Source of the DNA: Neckera pumila
Lineage: Eukaryota > Streptophyta > Bryopsida > Hypnales > Neckeraceae
DNA: 64,000 nucleotides
Direction: 5' to 3'
Assembly (NCBI GenBank): GCA_963969595.1
Contig: OZ018409.1
Span: 5,222,520 to 5,286,519 of the forward strand
Under the pieces are notes generated by a model that saw nothing but the letters and a program-made list of their open reading frames with translations, was not told the DNA's origin and made no database searches. This document shows, one piece after another, positions 47,702 through 59,549 of this stretch. The translations under genes were made by a program, and so were the position numbers. Numbering within the stretch: the first letter of the stretch is position 1; the number at the start of each line of letters is the position of its first letter.

Positions 47702-49393
47702 ATGGCGGCCGCCCTGGTGCGACCTGCGATTCTTCTCATGCCAGCGCCATCTGCAGGATTGATTAGAGAACTGAGAAGACTCCGAGTGCGTGGCGATTTC
47801 GTGCGCATCCCTTCGTGCGCGCTACACACCGTCGTGGCGACTGAGGACCCTGTAAGCCTTCCATGCTTTGAGAATCCAGGATTTACGGTCTTAACTGAGG
47901 ATTTACGGTTTGGGGTCCTGGGGGAGGCATTCTTGAGCGCTTGTATGCGTGTTATATGCTTTAAACTTAGATAATTTCAATCTGAATTAACGTCAATATT
48001 GTTTTGCTTTGAGAATCCGGGATTTAGGGTTTTGTTTTCTGCCCCGGTTTTTTTTGGTTTCAGATTGGGGAGCGATATAAGCACATTATCACATCTGGTC
48101 AACATACATTCAGGGGCGATCTTAGTGGAGAATGGGGTGCTGGTGGCACAGCTCCTGAGTATGCTCACCCTCTCCACCTTTATTAGCGTTTCTTTCTATA
48201 AATGGGGACTGTAGAAGATGGGTGACCGATTATGTCTCTTGTTTCTCTTCAATTGCAAGCATTAACTTTAAATTTAGAAAATGAGAACGGAGTTTGCTGC
48301 AACGCAACATCACTAAGAGGGTTTCAACCTCTGCAGGGTCTCATCGATAGGATGGTCGGATGTCAGTTAGGGATTAGGGTTTTAGTAAGAACAAATGAAT
48401 GAGAAACGGATAAGAACGTGACGGATAAATCGTGACACACTTTGCATTTAATATAAGAGATTGTCTCGTATTCATATTAGCTATTTGCAACCCATTGAAC
48501 ATGAAAGTTTGGACTGGGATGTGATTTGCTTGAAGACCAAAGGACTATGCGTTCGCTGGCTTGGCAATGTGCTCGTCGATGACAATACGCTTGGTCAGCT
48601 TTCCTTGTCAACCATTAATGGTCCTTCTGTTTTTTCAAGTATTGAATTAGTACCGGTGCTCTTGTTAGTGTGCACGGAATGTTGAACCAGTTTTCTTTTT
48701 CTTTTTGAGTAGACCTCTCACTCAGGATCAATGGGCAGTTTGCAGATAGGAAGGGATGGCCTCTTCGACGCGTGACAGTAACTGTCAAGGAAATCGGCAA
48801 AGACATTCGTAAGTGTAGAAATGTAGTACAATGTTTTCATGTCGAGTTTCAAATCTTGATCGCAGTAGTGAATATAGGTATTGGGGATTTGAATGTGAGT
48901 GACAACTCGACAATTCTGGCATTTATCATAAATCATATGACATTGCAGGGAGACTGAATTTATCATAAGTCATAAATTGGAAGACTGAATTTATCATAAG
49001 TCATTACAACAAGAAATAAATGTGAACTTGATTAGTTGTTGTAAGATGAGGCTCAGAGGATTACCTGAACTGAATGAATACTTCAAATCATCGTCTGTGC
49101 AGATGGAACCCTCCCTGATGCGCTTCAAGTGATAGTCTCCCTTGAGGGCGAATTAACTGACGCTCAAAAGACGAGGTTGATTGAGATCTCAGGTATTCCC
49201 AGGTGCAGTTTTCATGTTTTATATGTATAAAGTTTTCCTCTTCGAGACAAACGAGGAGTTTTGCCTGCTTAAACAACAGCTGTGTTTGCTCATTCTGATC
49301 TTTCAAGATGTTGCGTGTGCAGCCAAGTGCCCAGTCAAGCAGATGATGCTTGGGAAGATGCGTGATGGGATTTCTGTACACCTCTCTCCATAG
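47702..49393 (+). CDS. OsmC/Ohr-family peroxidase-like protein, 6 exons
   Basis: Exons 47702-47851, 48064-48158, 48640-48680, 48713-48808, 49103-49192 and 49323-49393 join in phase to 180 residues. OsmC/Ohr proteins reduce organic hydroperoxides with two cysteines. Seen: an Arg-rich N-terminus without acidic residues up to about 44 (likely mitochondrial or plastid targeting); the family start YKHIITSGQHTF, then GAGGTAPD; IELVPVLLLVC with Cys93, spaced from its Glu as in the usual ELLLAALGAC; LSLRI...FADRKGWPL; LEGELTDAQKTRLIEI; and AKCPVK with Cys160. The Cys93-Cys160 spacing (67) is close to that of known members. Weak point: the gap between exons 3 and 4 is only 32 nt, very short for a plant intron, although its phase is right. 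Thus either splicing differs or the gene is damaged there. The other junctions have ordinary GT-AG signals. Confidence 0.7.
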
Positions 49394-49825
49394 CCATGCC
49401 ATCTCATATTCTTTTGGACAAGAACGTTTTGTGATTGTGCAACGTCTTTTGAGCTGCTGCGTACAGTTTTCAGGCTTTCCTCGAGGTTGCAGCAAGTACA
49501 TGTAGATTATCGAATGACTCGTTCTACTTAATGAGACTAGTATTAACTTTCCATTTACAGTACTAGGCTAGAGATCATATAGCATAGGACAACCAGCTTT
49601 TGTAGTGGCTGTTTACCTCGACCTAACTTTTTATTTATTAAATTTGCTGTAACCTCGTCAAAACTTGGATTATAAGATTGCAATTATGCTTGGTTTGCTC
49701 ATTTGCTTGCTTCCAGTCAGTGTTCTTGTAGTATAATAATAGAATTATGTCATGGTTTTAATGTCAAGCCTCCTTGCTAACCGGAATCTTGAGGATAGTT
49801 GGATTTCGTTGAGGATAGAATGAGA
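49394..49825. other. Spacer between OsmC-like gene and tRNA
   Basis: Expected 3' untranslated region of the OsmC-like gene, then AT-rich spacer. Nothing else seen. Confidence 0.45.
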
Positions 49826-49899
49826 GTTTTCGTGGTGTAGTTGGTCATCACATCAGTCTAACACACTGAAGGTCTCCGGTTCGAACCCGGGCGAAAACA
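49826..49899 (+). tRNA. tRNA-Val (anticodon AAC)
   Basis: A 74-nt cloverleaf: acceptor stem GTTTTCG/CGAAAAC (7 perfect pairs), D arm with box A TGGTGTAGTTGG, anticodon stem TCAGT/ACTGA with loop CTAACAC (AAC), and T arm with box B GGTTCGAACCC. The sequence is of nuclear, not organellar, type; the A+T-rich acceptor stem differs from the usual plant GGTTTCG by paired changes. No CCA is encoded. Confidence 0.93.
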
Positions 49900-49910
49900 T
49901 GACTGTGGCC

Positions 49911-49916
49911 TTTTTT
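49911..49916 (+). terminator. RNA polymerase III T-run terminator
   Basis: TTTTTT lies 11 nt after the tRNA end. Confidence 0.8.
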
Positions 49917-51609
49917 CTCTTCCAGATTCGTGGATGCTATGTTTTGTTGAATGTAATGAACACGGCATGAGATGTTGCCGATTTTGGACTCATGGGTGCC
50001 ATATTTTGTTGAAGGTACTGAACAAAACATCAGTTGTGTAATGATGAGTTATTTGTGTTCGTTGATTGCATCTTTAGTTATTTCACATTCTACGCTAATT
50101 TTGTGGTGTGCAAGTGGCCAGTGGACAATCTGTAAATTTGTGGTCGAAAACTACCTTGATTTGCTCGTCTTCTTTTCGAGTCTTATCAATTCTATTCTCT
50201 CCTATTTGATTCTTCAGGACCTTCTCTCCTATTCTCGTCATCATTTTAATAATAGCTCCACAGTTGCGTACATGTGATTTCGTTCAAAAGAATGGACTTC
50301 CAATTGGCTCAAGAATGTTTTGATTCTTCTACTTCTAGGTAGTTTTATATGTTTTAGAATTAATTTTAGTCACGATAATGACCACAAGTCAATGTGGGGT
50401 GTTGCAAAATCTAGATTTCAAGTTTGGAAATTTGAACATAAATTGAAGTTCCCTCCCCATGGTATGAATTATACATTCACCAAACATATTTTTGGTTCTT
50501 AGTTATAATTCTCGCAAGAGAAGAAGTCTTTTTAACGTATAGAAGAAGAACTCAAATTGAGAATCTTATTTGGATTAGGTTAGCAATAAGAGGGATTGAC
50601 ATATGTGCTTGTTGCCACTCCTATTGAAATCAACCTTGGGTTTTATACAACGTCACTTATGCACTCTACATTCTACACACCAATACTTTAAGTACTAATT
50701 AAGTCTTTGATTTAATTTCTAATAAAGTCCATTGTATTCTATTGACAAAAATTTATCATTTTTGTTTCTATTTATAGTCATTGTCTTTCCATTTTCTTGA
50801 AACTCAAAATCTTTTGTTTGGAATGTCAAAAGCATCAACTTTACCTCTTGTTGCTCTTTAGTTTGAATATTGTGTCATCATTTACTAAAGTTCATATTGC
50901 AATCACTACAAGAAATTGAAGGTATAAATGATTGCAAAAAATGACTCCAAATTGACTTCTTATAGTAATTTTGGATGAAAATGACTTGGGACCCCTATGG
51001 TCATTTTGGACAAGTCGTTTTTAAATGACTGTAGTGCTTATTATCACCATTCGTTTTTTCCTTGGATGGATGTTGGATGAAAAAGTTTAAGGTGGAAAGT
51101 GGACATTCACATTAGTAGTCATTTACAAGTCATTTTGTAGTTGTCCGGGCCTGTTTCAAATCTATCTTTTTTCTAGATATTTGAATTTCAGATCTATCTT
51201 TCTTTTAGATTTTAGAATTTCAAATCTATTTTTTTTCTAGATTTCAAAAATTCAAATATTGGTATTTAGTAGATTTTATTGGATTAGGAAGCCTCATAAT
51301 TTCATAGACTTTAAAATATCTTGGATTTTAAATATTTTTTGAAATCTACAAATTGTAGAAATCTAAACTCTATAAAAATCTACAAATTGTAGAAATCGTA
51401 GAATTAAATCAAAAAAATTCATGACATTAGACTACAACAAGTTACAAGTCTTACATATTCGACCTAATGGTACTCTTTACAATTTGACATGGGACAATTG
51501 ATATAAGACAAATGAGAATGAACTTTGGAAGCAACTAGGAAACAATTAGAAAACGACTGAGAAACAACTAGTGTACGACTTAAAAGCAACTAGGAAACAA
51601 TTAGCTTCA
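49917..51609. other. Spacer, AT-rich; CACTA-type end at 50904
   Basis: CACTACAAGAAATTGAAGG at 50904 is followed by inverted AATGACT/AGTCATTT words (to about 51140), as in subterminal regions. No partner end was found. No gene. Confidence 0.4.
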
Positions 51610-52465
51610 CTATTAAAAAATTCAAATTTTTTGTTATTATTGGATATATATAACCATAAGATCTTGTAGTACAATGACTTGAGAACACGTGGAAAAAATT
51701 TCAGGCATTTCTACCGTGCGGATTGAAATATATGAGTGTTTGAAATCACATAAATGCTTTCTTTGGCCCAGCAAAAGACTGGGCATCTGTGCTTTATAAA
51801 CTTGCTTTTCTATGAAAAAATGTCCAAAATGGTGGTGCTTCTTTGGTTTCATTTTCCTAGGCAAGTTGGCTATTTGCTTGAAAAATTTTACATCATTTGC
51901 AATTGCACAACATATAGAAAAATAGTAATAAGTAGAAAAAAGTAGATAATGATTTAAAACACTAAATTGTTAAGAATTTAGTTATGGAATTGAAAAATGC
52001 CAATCCCAATGGTTGTAATGTTGTAATAAATAGCCTACATCCCATGATTTTATTTCATTTTCCATAAATATTGAAAATTGAGTTAAATAAATGACACACA
52101 AAGTTTATTTTAGAGTAGACAATCTATAACAGCTTGCAAACTAAAACTTTTCATAACTTTCACTTCATTGATCAAAATGGATTGATTCAAAGCTTTCTAC
52201 AAATACATAAATCTAGAAAACCAATTTCAAACTTTTGTTTATGAAAAAAGCAATTTTTTTTATCTGCATGGATGGGAAAAAAATAATATATAAGAACACA
52301 ACTTTTTATTCATATTTCCAAATGTCATAAAAAAAATTTTACATCAAGGTTATTCCTCATCTACAACTTCTATTAAAGTTTGAGCCTAAAACATGCAAAT
52401 CTCTAGTCACGCGTACTTGCCCAAAATTTCTATGTTGCCCAAAAACACATGCTAGTCCTTTAGGG
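51610..52465 (-). repeat. TTAA-flanked repeat B, copy 4
   Basis: Reverse-strand landmarks in order as in B copy 2, ending AGTCCTTTAGGGGGTAA. Confidence 0.7.
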
Positions 52466-53678
52466 GGTAAATTTGCTTGATTTTCAGCATATCGGAATTG
52501 ACAATTGCAATACTAATGTGCTTCAACATATGATATGCTTCAACGATATCTTTTCTATCCACATTTCCCTTCTTGTGCCAATTAACATGAAAGTCATATT
52601 CTAAATTAGTGCTACCATAGTAGTTCGCTTACTTTTGCCTAGGAATTAATCCAATATCCATTTTGTGAAAACAATTGTACATAGCTACAGCATCAAGGTT
52701 CCTAAGTAGAGATTTGGTTGTGTTCTAGACTCAGTATAATTATCAGTGGGCCTAAGGAGCAATTAATTTCCACAGTTTTGTTTTACACTAACACTAATTT
52801 TGCGCCCTCACTAATAGGATGAATGGATGAGTGCAGTTAACTTACGCCGACCAATGGAGTAAAAGTCAGTGTGAGTTACATGGCCTTTCCAGTAAGCAAC
52901 ATCTGGCAGGTGCCAAGTGCCCTCACCTCCAGACACCGGTGGTAACAAGATCAAGGTCCCGATCATAATAGAACGAGTCGACATCCCAATTTCAAGACCT
53001 GATTTCGGGACCTGGATAACATTGCAGTGTCTCTCCCCCTGCGGACTCCGTGCGGAGCCCTGTCGGCAAGTCGATTCAGAGCCGTGTCGGTCATTGAGCT
53101 GAGCCGTGGCGATGATGGAGCGCCTCTCGATTTCGTTGTACGTCTGCACAAGTGTACCATAATGTTCTTTTCAAGACTTTCTAGTAACATTGCCGCTAGC
53201 TTTTGGTCTTAGCATGAATTTGAAATTCCAGGGGTTCGGATTTGAAATTCCAGGGGTTCGGAGCTTGTCAGATCTTGGACTTTGGGGTCTGTGACAAGGA
53301 TCTGGAGAGTGTGATTTCTAGGTTTGGTGCTCAGTGCTAACTAGGATTTCGTTCTTGATTTTATCTTTGGGGGCTAATTGTAGATCTGTAATTGATTTTT
53401 TCTTCCCGGATTTTTCTTAAAAAGTTGGAGTGTTGGGTTAGTTGTTGTGGGTCATTGAATTCATGTGAGAAGAGCGTGTTTTTGTATTCGAAGGGAATGG
53501 TGTGCAAGAATTTTCGATAGCACTACTACATCGATGTCTTTGAGGGCATGAATTTGTGCACGGCATTTCGAAATCCTGGAAGGAGAGTGAGCGAGCCATT
53601 TGGAAATAGAATTAGGTTTCACTTGCTTAGATACAAGCCTCGTCTTCCTAATTGGTGAAGAGAAAGAAAATTCAAGTG
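52466..53678. other. Upstream region of the ArfGAP-C2 gene
   Basis: From about 52900 the DNA is GC-richer, as in other gene-near parts here, and should contain the promoter and 5' leader. A 22-bp unit starting ATTTGAAATTCCAGGGG is doubled at 53218-53261. No other gene. Confidence 0.45.
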
Positions 53679-56653
53679 ATGGAGAGGCTTAAGAAACTGC
53701 TGCAGCAACCCGACAACCGCATATGTGCGGATTGTGGAGCGCCAGATCCAAAATGGGCGTAAGTGGGACTGCTTTCTCTTCTCTTTCTTCGCACTGTATT
53801 TTGTTGTTGAAAATCGTATTCCAACACTTATGTGATAATTTCTGATTGGATGCTTCTCTCATTGCTAATGCAGATCGACAACTATAGGAGTGTTTCTTTG
53901 TATCAAATGTTGTGGAGTGCACCGTGGCCTTGGTGTACACATCTCTAAAGTAAGTGCATTTCCTCATCTCTGACAGTTAGTGTATATGCTGACCGTCGCT
54001 CGTGGTGATAGAAACATAAATATTATTGCGATGTTAGCAATGGTGTTGAGCTCAAATGTCCGATTCTCTCCTGGAGGAATTGCAACAGAGGGAATAGTTC
54101 TGGTTTGACTTCGAATGGATTGGCATTTGGAGACCTCCTTAGCGCACTATATAGAGGATACTGTTTGCGTCACTGTAATTATTCAACCAAGATGTGGGAG
54201 TGTGACTTTTGGGTGACCAGTTTAGAGCTGTGGAGAGATCGTTTTTGGTGCAATTGCTAATATGTGAGCTCAAATTTCTATCACTTCGTATGGATTTCTT
54301 ACACGATTTCAAAGGGGAAGTTATAGACCAAGTCTATAGGTGACAGTAGACAACCCCATTTACATTCAAGGATCAGTGATCATAGATATTTATCCTAGTG
54401 ACGCTTGCATCAGTTTCTAATAAGTCCAACCAAGTCCCGAATCAAGTGCATGAGTTGGTAATAACAGGGGGCAGTGTAGGAGACGGAATCATGTCCCTAA
54501 TGGTTGTAGTATGCTCTACCTTATTCGAGTGCCATTAGAATGCTGTCGGCAAGATTTGATCTCATTTTGGGCTTATGGTTCAGGTTGTTTCTGTAACGCT
54601 GGATGACTGGTCAGACGAGCAAGTTGACCTCATGGAGGCCATAGGTGGCAATGCATTATCTAACTCCGTGTACGAAAATATCATACCCTCTGATACACGA
54701 AAGCCTCCTCCCGACGCATCTGTCGAAGAACGCTCCGATTTTATAAGGTAATCTGCTTACTTTTACGAGGAATGTCCATAACAGGAGAAGAGTAGCATGT
54801 GTTCCAAGTGCTTTATAGAGAATGCGCATATTTCGCTACGTCGCAAAGCTCAGGGCAAGCGTTGAAATTTGCTTCATTCCTAAATTTATGTAATGAGCAA
54901 TTGAGCAGTACAACCCCTTGAAATGAAAGTCTTGTAACGATGTTTCTCTTCCTCTCATCAAGTGCGCACCCGATTTGTGTAGGCGAAAGTATGAGGATCA
55001 AGAGTTTCTAAAACCAAACTTACGAATGAAAGCAACTTCGCGCACAAGGTCTTCTGCTACCGCAGTCGAAGTAGTCAAGCCCCCAGTACATAGTAGCAGA
55101 TTTTCCTTGATGAGAAAGAGGGATTCAATGTACAGTAGCAAGGATTCTTTCAGCAGCAACAGCAGCTCAGTGGGGCGCAGCAGTCAGCATAGTACTCCAC
55201 CTGCCAGTTTTAGCAGTTTCAGGAGCGCCTCTTTCGCCCCAGGCCTTAACACTGGTGCTTCCTTGTTTCCTACTTCAACCCCAAGCTCGGTATGTCCAAA
55301 TTATCCATACATTGTCATTTCGTGCAGTAACGAGGTATTGTGTGACAACATGTCTCCGAAACTTCCGGTGTCCTATCTAAGTCGACTGGTTCTGAACACA
55401 CATGATAAGATTTTCCTGCTATTTAGGGCAGCATGTGCATGAGTTGCTTGCCCGTGAGTGCTATAATTGGGCGATTATTGATTTTACGCCTAGATGCTTG
55501 ATTTCTTGAAGCCTTCATGCCGTTCCATAAAAGCTAGGCACTGACATAAAATTTCTTTCTTGAAATTTAAGTTTGTAAAATTCATCGTATTATTGATGCT
55601 AAGAATATTAGCAACGTTGTTTATGAATTAGTGGAGGTATTTACATAGTTATAGAAAGCTGACCCTGTCTCCCTACTTGGAGCCAGTTTCTGCTGTCATA
55701 TCCAAGGACTTCTGTGAAATTCAAATTCTGATCGATGGGTTGTGTTTTTATCAGGCCGGCATGGTTGAATTCTTGGGAATGCTGAAAGTGAGAATCGTAA
55801 GAGGCATAAACTTGGCTGTTCGAGATTTTCTTTCTAGTGATCCCTACGTTTGTGCCATCCTTGGAGGACAGGTGCTTATGACACTTGACCGCTTGAAATG
55901 CTTATTAGTTTCAATTTCAAGCATGCCCGTAGTTTTGAGATCTCGAGTTTCTTCGGCTATACTCAACTCAAGGGAGTCATTGTTGTTGAACTCACAGATT
56001 CGTATTTTCCGTCCCTGTAGAGCGCTAAAACCAAGGTGGTGAACAGAAACCTCAACCCCGTCTGGGATGAGGAGCTCATGCTTTCAGTCCCAAGCCCACC
56101 TCAGCCCCTCAAGCTGGTAAGTTTTGTAAGAACGGGTTTCTTCAGATCGATCGGCAGTATGTGTGTAGTTCAATACCACCAAGCCATAATGTATGTATTT
56201 GTGCATTACAGGATATGTGAAGCCTGATAAGTTGTTATGAGCGTACTTCAATGACAACTAAAATCAAATGCTGTAGGCAGCATACAGTAGTAGTATTTGT
56301 ACAACATAGTATTTCGTTTTATCTAGATGCTAAAAGGTACTTTGGCCTACCCTTGTGTTGTGCAGCAAGTGTTTGACCATGACGTCTTCTCAGCTGATGA
56401 CTCAATGGGAGAGGCATCCATAGACCTCAGTCCACTGATCCTGGCTGCTCAAATGCACCAAGGAATGTTCGAAGAGTTTGGTTGTGAGCAAATAGGACGG
56501 TGGCTGGCCACAAGTGACAACGCTCTTGTCAAAGATAGCAACATTGAGGTCATCGACGGATTGATCAAGCAGGAGGTGCATCTGAAGCTTCAGAACGTGG
56601 AGAAGGGGGAGATTCAAGTCTCGCTGGAATGGGTTCCTCTCAATGGATTGTAA
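53679..56653 (+). CDS. ArfGAP with C2 domain (AGD11/12/13-like), 7 exons
   Basis: Exons 53679-53758, 53874-53949, 54584-54747, 54983-55289, 55755-55871, 56021-56116 and 56366-56653 join to 375 residues. Proteins of this plant class activate GTP hydrolysis by ARF GTPases and bind membranes through C2, in vesicle traffic. Seen: the ArfGAP zinc finger Cys16-x2-Cys19-x16-Cys36-x2-Cys39, the catalytic arginine Arg44 in [13 protein letters not shown], and [12 protein letters not shown] closing the domain; a Ser-rich linker about 118-208; and a C2 domain from about 213 ([68 protein letters not shown]), keeping the acidic calcium-site residues. The C-terminus ends [13 protein letters not shown]. All introns are GT-AG and phases fit. 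At 375 residues it is longer than Arabidopsis AGD12/13 (about 337), mainly through the linker. Start: first Met, directly before the conserved ArfGAP start. Confidence 0.92.
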
Positions 56654-58530
56654 TCCGTCACCAGATGTGCTGTAGTGCAGATGATTGAAGCTGACTCCGC
56701 CAATCTCTGTCAGGATTCAGCATCATTGCGTTTTTCAATTATAATTTTTTCTCCAACTTTAACTTGCGTTCTTTCCAACTGACTCACCAACCCGCCAAGA
56801 ATTCATCACACCTACCAAGCTCCCATTGTAAAACATATAGTAGGAAGACATCATACAAGGTATACTAAGATTGTATGACTCCTAATTCGGGTTCATTCAA
56901 GCAAAAGTACTCTCGAATGATCCACTTAGGGATCATTTGACCATTCGATGAAGCTCCAGGTCTCATCGATCTTGCATTAGAACTGGGAGATTCATAAAAT
57001 GGTATGTGCAAATTGCCTGTGCACAAAAGAACTGTACTGAGTCCACATCTGTCTCTCCACCAACTTTTTATTACAGAAAAAAGAAGGTTAAGCAGCATTT
57101 CTAGCATTCCTAGCATGGCCACAGAAGTTCAAAACCAGTTGCTGCAAGTACCTGTAAGTACCTACTTCAGAAAACCTGAAGTGGATTTGCTATGTTTTCA
57201 CCTGCGGTTGTACCGGTAAGCAAAATGTGCCATGTACATTTGAATCAAAAAGCGACACTAAAACCTAGATATGGATGATACAAGAACACACATAACATAA
57301 CATAACATGAGAGCCTAAGAGAGTCTAAAGTCAATTGTTGGTACTCCTACAAATGAAGCAGACTTCGAAATTTCATAAGTTATTCACATGGTGTCCAAAT
57401 AATGTATACTAAAGTGGTTTGGAATCCTCATTTATTCGACAATAAGAGCATAATCAGTGTTTTATGATAGTACTGTAAGCATATTCAATTGCTCTTAGTG
57501 TCAATTTTGGGTGCACTAATCATATGCTGGTAGTTTTCATTTTGTTCATCCACTACACTATAATTTATTTGCCCAAATAGAAATCTAGATGGACCATTTT
57601 TTTGGCCTTGCTTGACATGACAAAAAAATGTGCATGTAAGGTGTATACACTCAAAAAAGTCACCAGTGGAAAACAAGTCCATCTAGATTCTTGCATAGTA
57701 TGACATATTAATTATGAGGATGTACTCCTTCACACACACTACAGCTTCGTGTACTGAATATTTACGATACTGTACACCTACAATTCATGAAGTACTGTAC
57801 ACTGAAAATTCATGCCTTATGGAGTCCAACTAATGAATGCTTAAGTGCATTCAAATTCTCTTTCACCTATGAGACATTGAGGCCCCCCAAAGACAAATGT
57901 TTTGTCATATACATATTAATAGTAACCATGTTCTCTTGCAATTAGTGATGACCATCCGTGCACACACCTTACAAAGAGTTGGATTGTTTCTGTCACCCCA
58001 ACGGAACTGTCTTTTACATGATCATCAGTCCCAGTCCCGACCGAGTACATGGAAGGCAGATTTTTCAATCCTGCAAGTTGATCATACACGAATCTTGTGG
58101 AATCCAAGGACTGGGTGCGTCACAGGATCATATTGTGTTTTTCTGTGGGTACATACAAATTTGCTGCTTCAGAGACTCAAAGGTTCTGTTTTCCTTTGAC
58201 TCTTTAATTGTGTGTCATGTCCAGCCTCCAGCCAGTACATGACCATGTTCATTTGGTTCCCTGTACAGGTTTCTGCAAGACAGACGTAGGCTCTGGTGTG
58301 AGCCTGGGCTGTAAGTTCCCTGACTTCATAAGCTCACAGCCTTCATGGGATCATGAGGGCTGATCAGGGGACATACTCTACGACTCTATTACGAAACATC
58401 AAGCAACGTCTGCAGTTCAGTTGATTTTCTGTCCCTCTCAAATTTGGACATTGATGTTCCTGTGCAGGGAGAGGATCTACAAAAAATAGTGAAATTAGGT
58501 TGCCCCAGTGCCCACACTAATTTCTCGACA
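56654..58530. other. Low-copy spacer, no gene found
   Basis: Begins with the expected 3' untranslated region of the ArfGAP gene. Short frames on both strands have no domain. A small ATAAC repeat lies near 57293. Confidence 0.45.
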
Positions 58531-58938
58531 GTCCACACCAATGATAGGGGAGTACCGGCATCTAGTTACGAGCTAGCTGAAATTTTTTGAAGTTTTCCGA
58601 ATGACATAGAAATGTTTAGGATGAGGTTCCGAAGAAAAAAAAATATTGTAGGAAATGGGACCAGGTAGAAAAATAAAACCTCGGCATTTGGGTAGGCCAC
58701 TATAAAAATATGTAGGAAAATTTCCGATGGAAAACCCTTTTTCCCGGCGGGTAGCCGACCGGGCACACACATTCTAGGAAATATTAGTTAGTGTATAAAA
58801 AAAAATATTGTAGTAGTGTTAGTATACTAACTACTAAATATTAACTAATAAAAACTAAATACATATGCTTTGTGGAAAGCATCTGACTTCATCTCTTGGC
58901 CACCAGTGACCAATCCATTACTGTATTAATTTACCACA

Positions 58939-59549
58939 GTAACCACACTAAATGACTAAAATCACTAAATGAAGGCAGGAGATTACCGTTTAAGAGACGC
59001 CCTGCAAGCCGTCGATCGGTCGATGTGGGGTCTTCACCGTCGATGCTGGGCGGCTCATCGCGCTAATTGGAGCCGTCCATTTGCCGCGATGGGACTTCGA
59101 GGGCCACTCTCCGCCTTGTCGCCGTCGTCTCTCTGCTTGTCAATCACGCTGAGCGGCTGAGTTTGCGCTTTGGGGGGTTTTGGGTTTTGCAAAATTTCTT
59201 CATTCCCTGTAGTTCTGATTCTGGAGTTTGCAAATTGCGCCGGACTTGTGAGCTTTGCGCCTCGATTCTGTTGGTTTCATTTTCGCGTGACTGCATGAGC
59301 AATTGAGCATCACCAAATTCTGGCGAGGGCTTTGGATTTCGCGTGGTTGCATTAGAATTGTGTTACTTTGGTCAATTGGTGGTGTGGTTCCAACTTCCGA
59401 CTTCCGACATTGGAGCTTGCGAAATCAAAGCTTGGGGTTTCGCTGCGGAGTGCGGAGTGCGGAGTGCGGACTGCGGAGTGCGGACGCGCTTGAATGCTTG
59501 ATCAGCGCTGCTGTTTTTGGACGTGTTTGATCGGAGCCTCGGAGGAATC
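58939..59549 (+). promoter_or_regulatory. GC-rich leader of the hAT transposase
   Basis: The stretch before the transposase start is much richer in G and C than the element's outer parts and should contain its promoter and 5' leader. An 8-bp unit GCGGAGTG is repeated about five times at 59446-59484. No TATA box stands out. Its short open frames show no domain. Confidence 0.4.

Noticed and set aside
58969..59160. 63-codon frame in the hAT leader as a small accessory protein
   Set aside because: No domain, and GC-rich DNA readily gives such frames.
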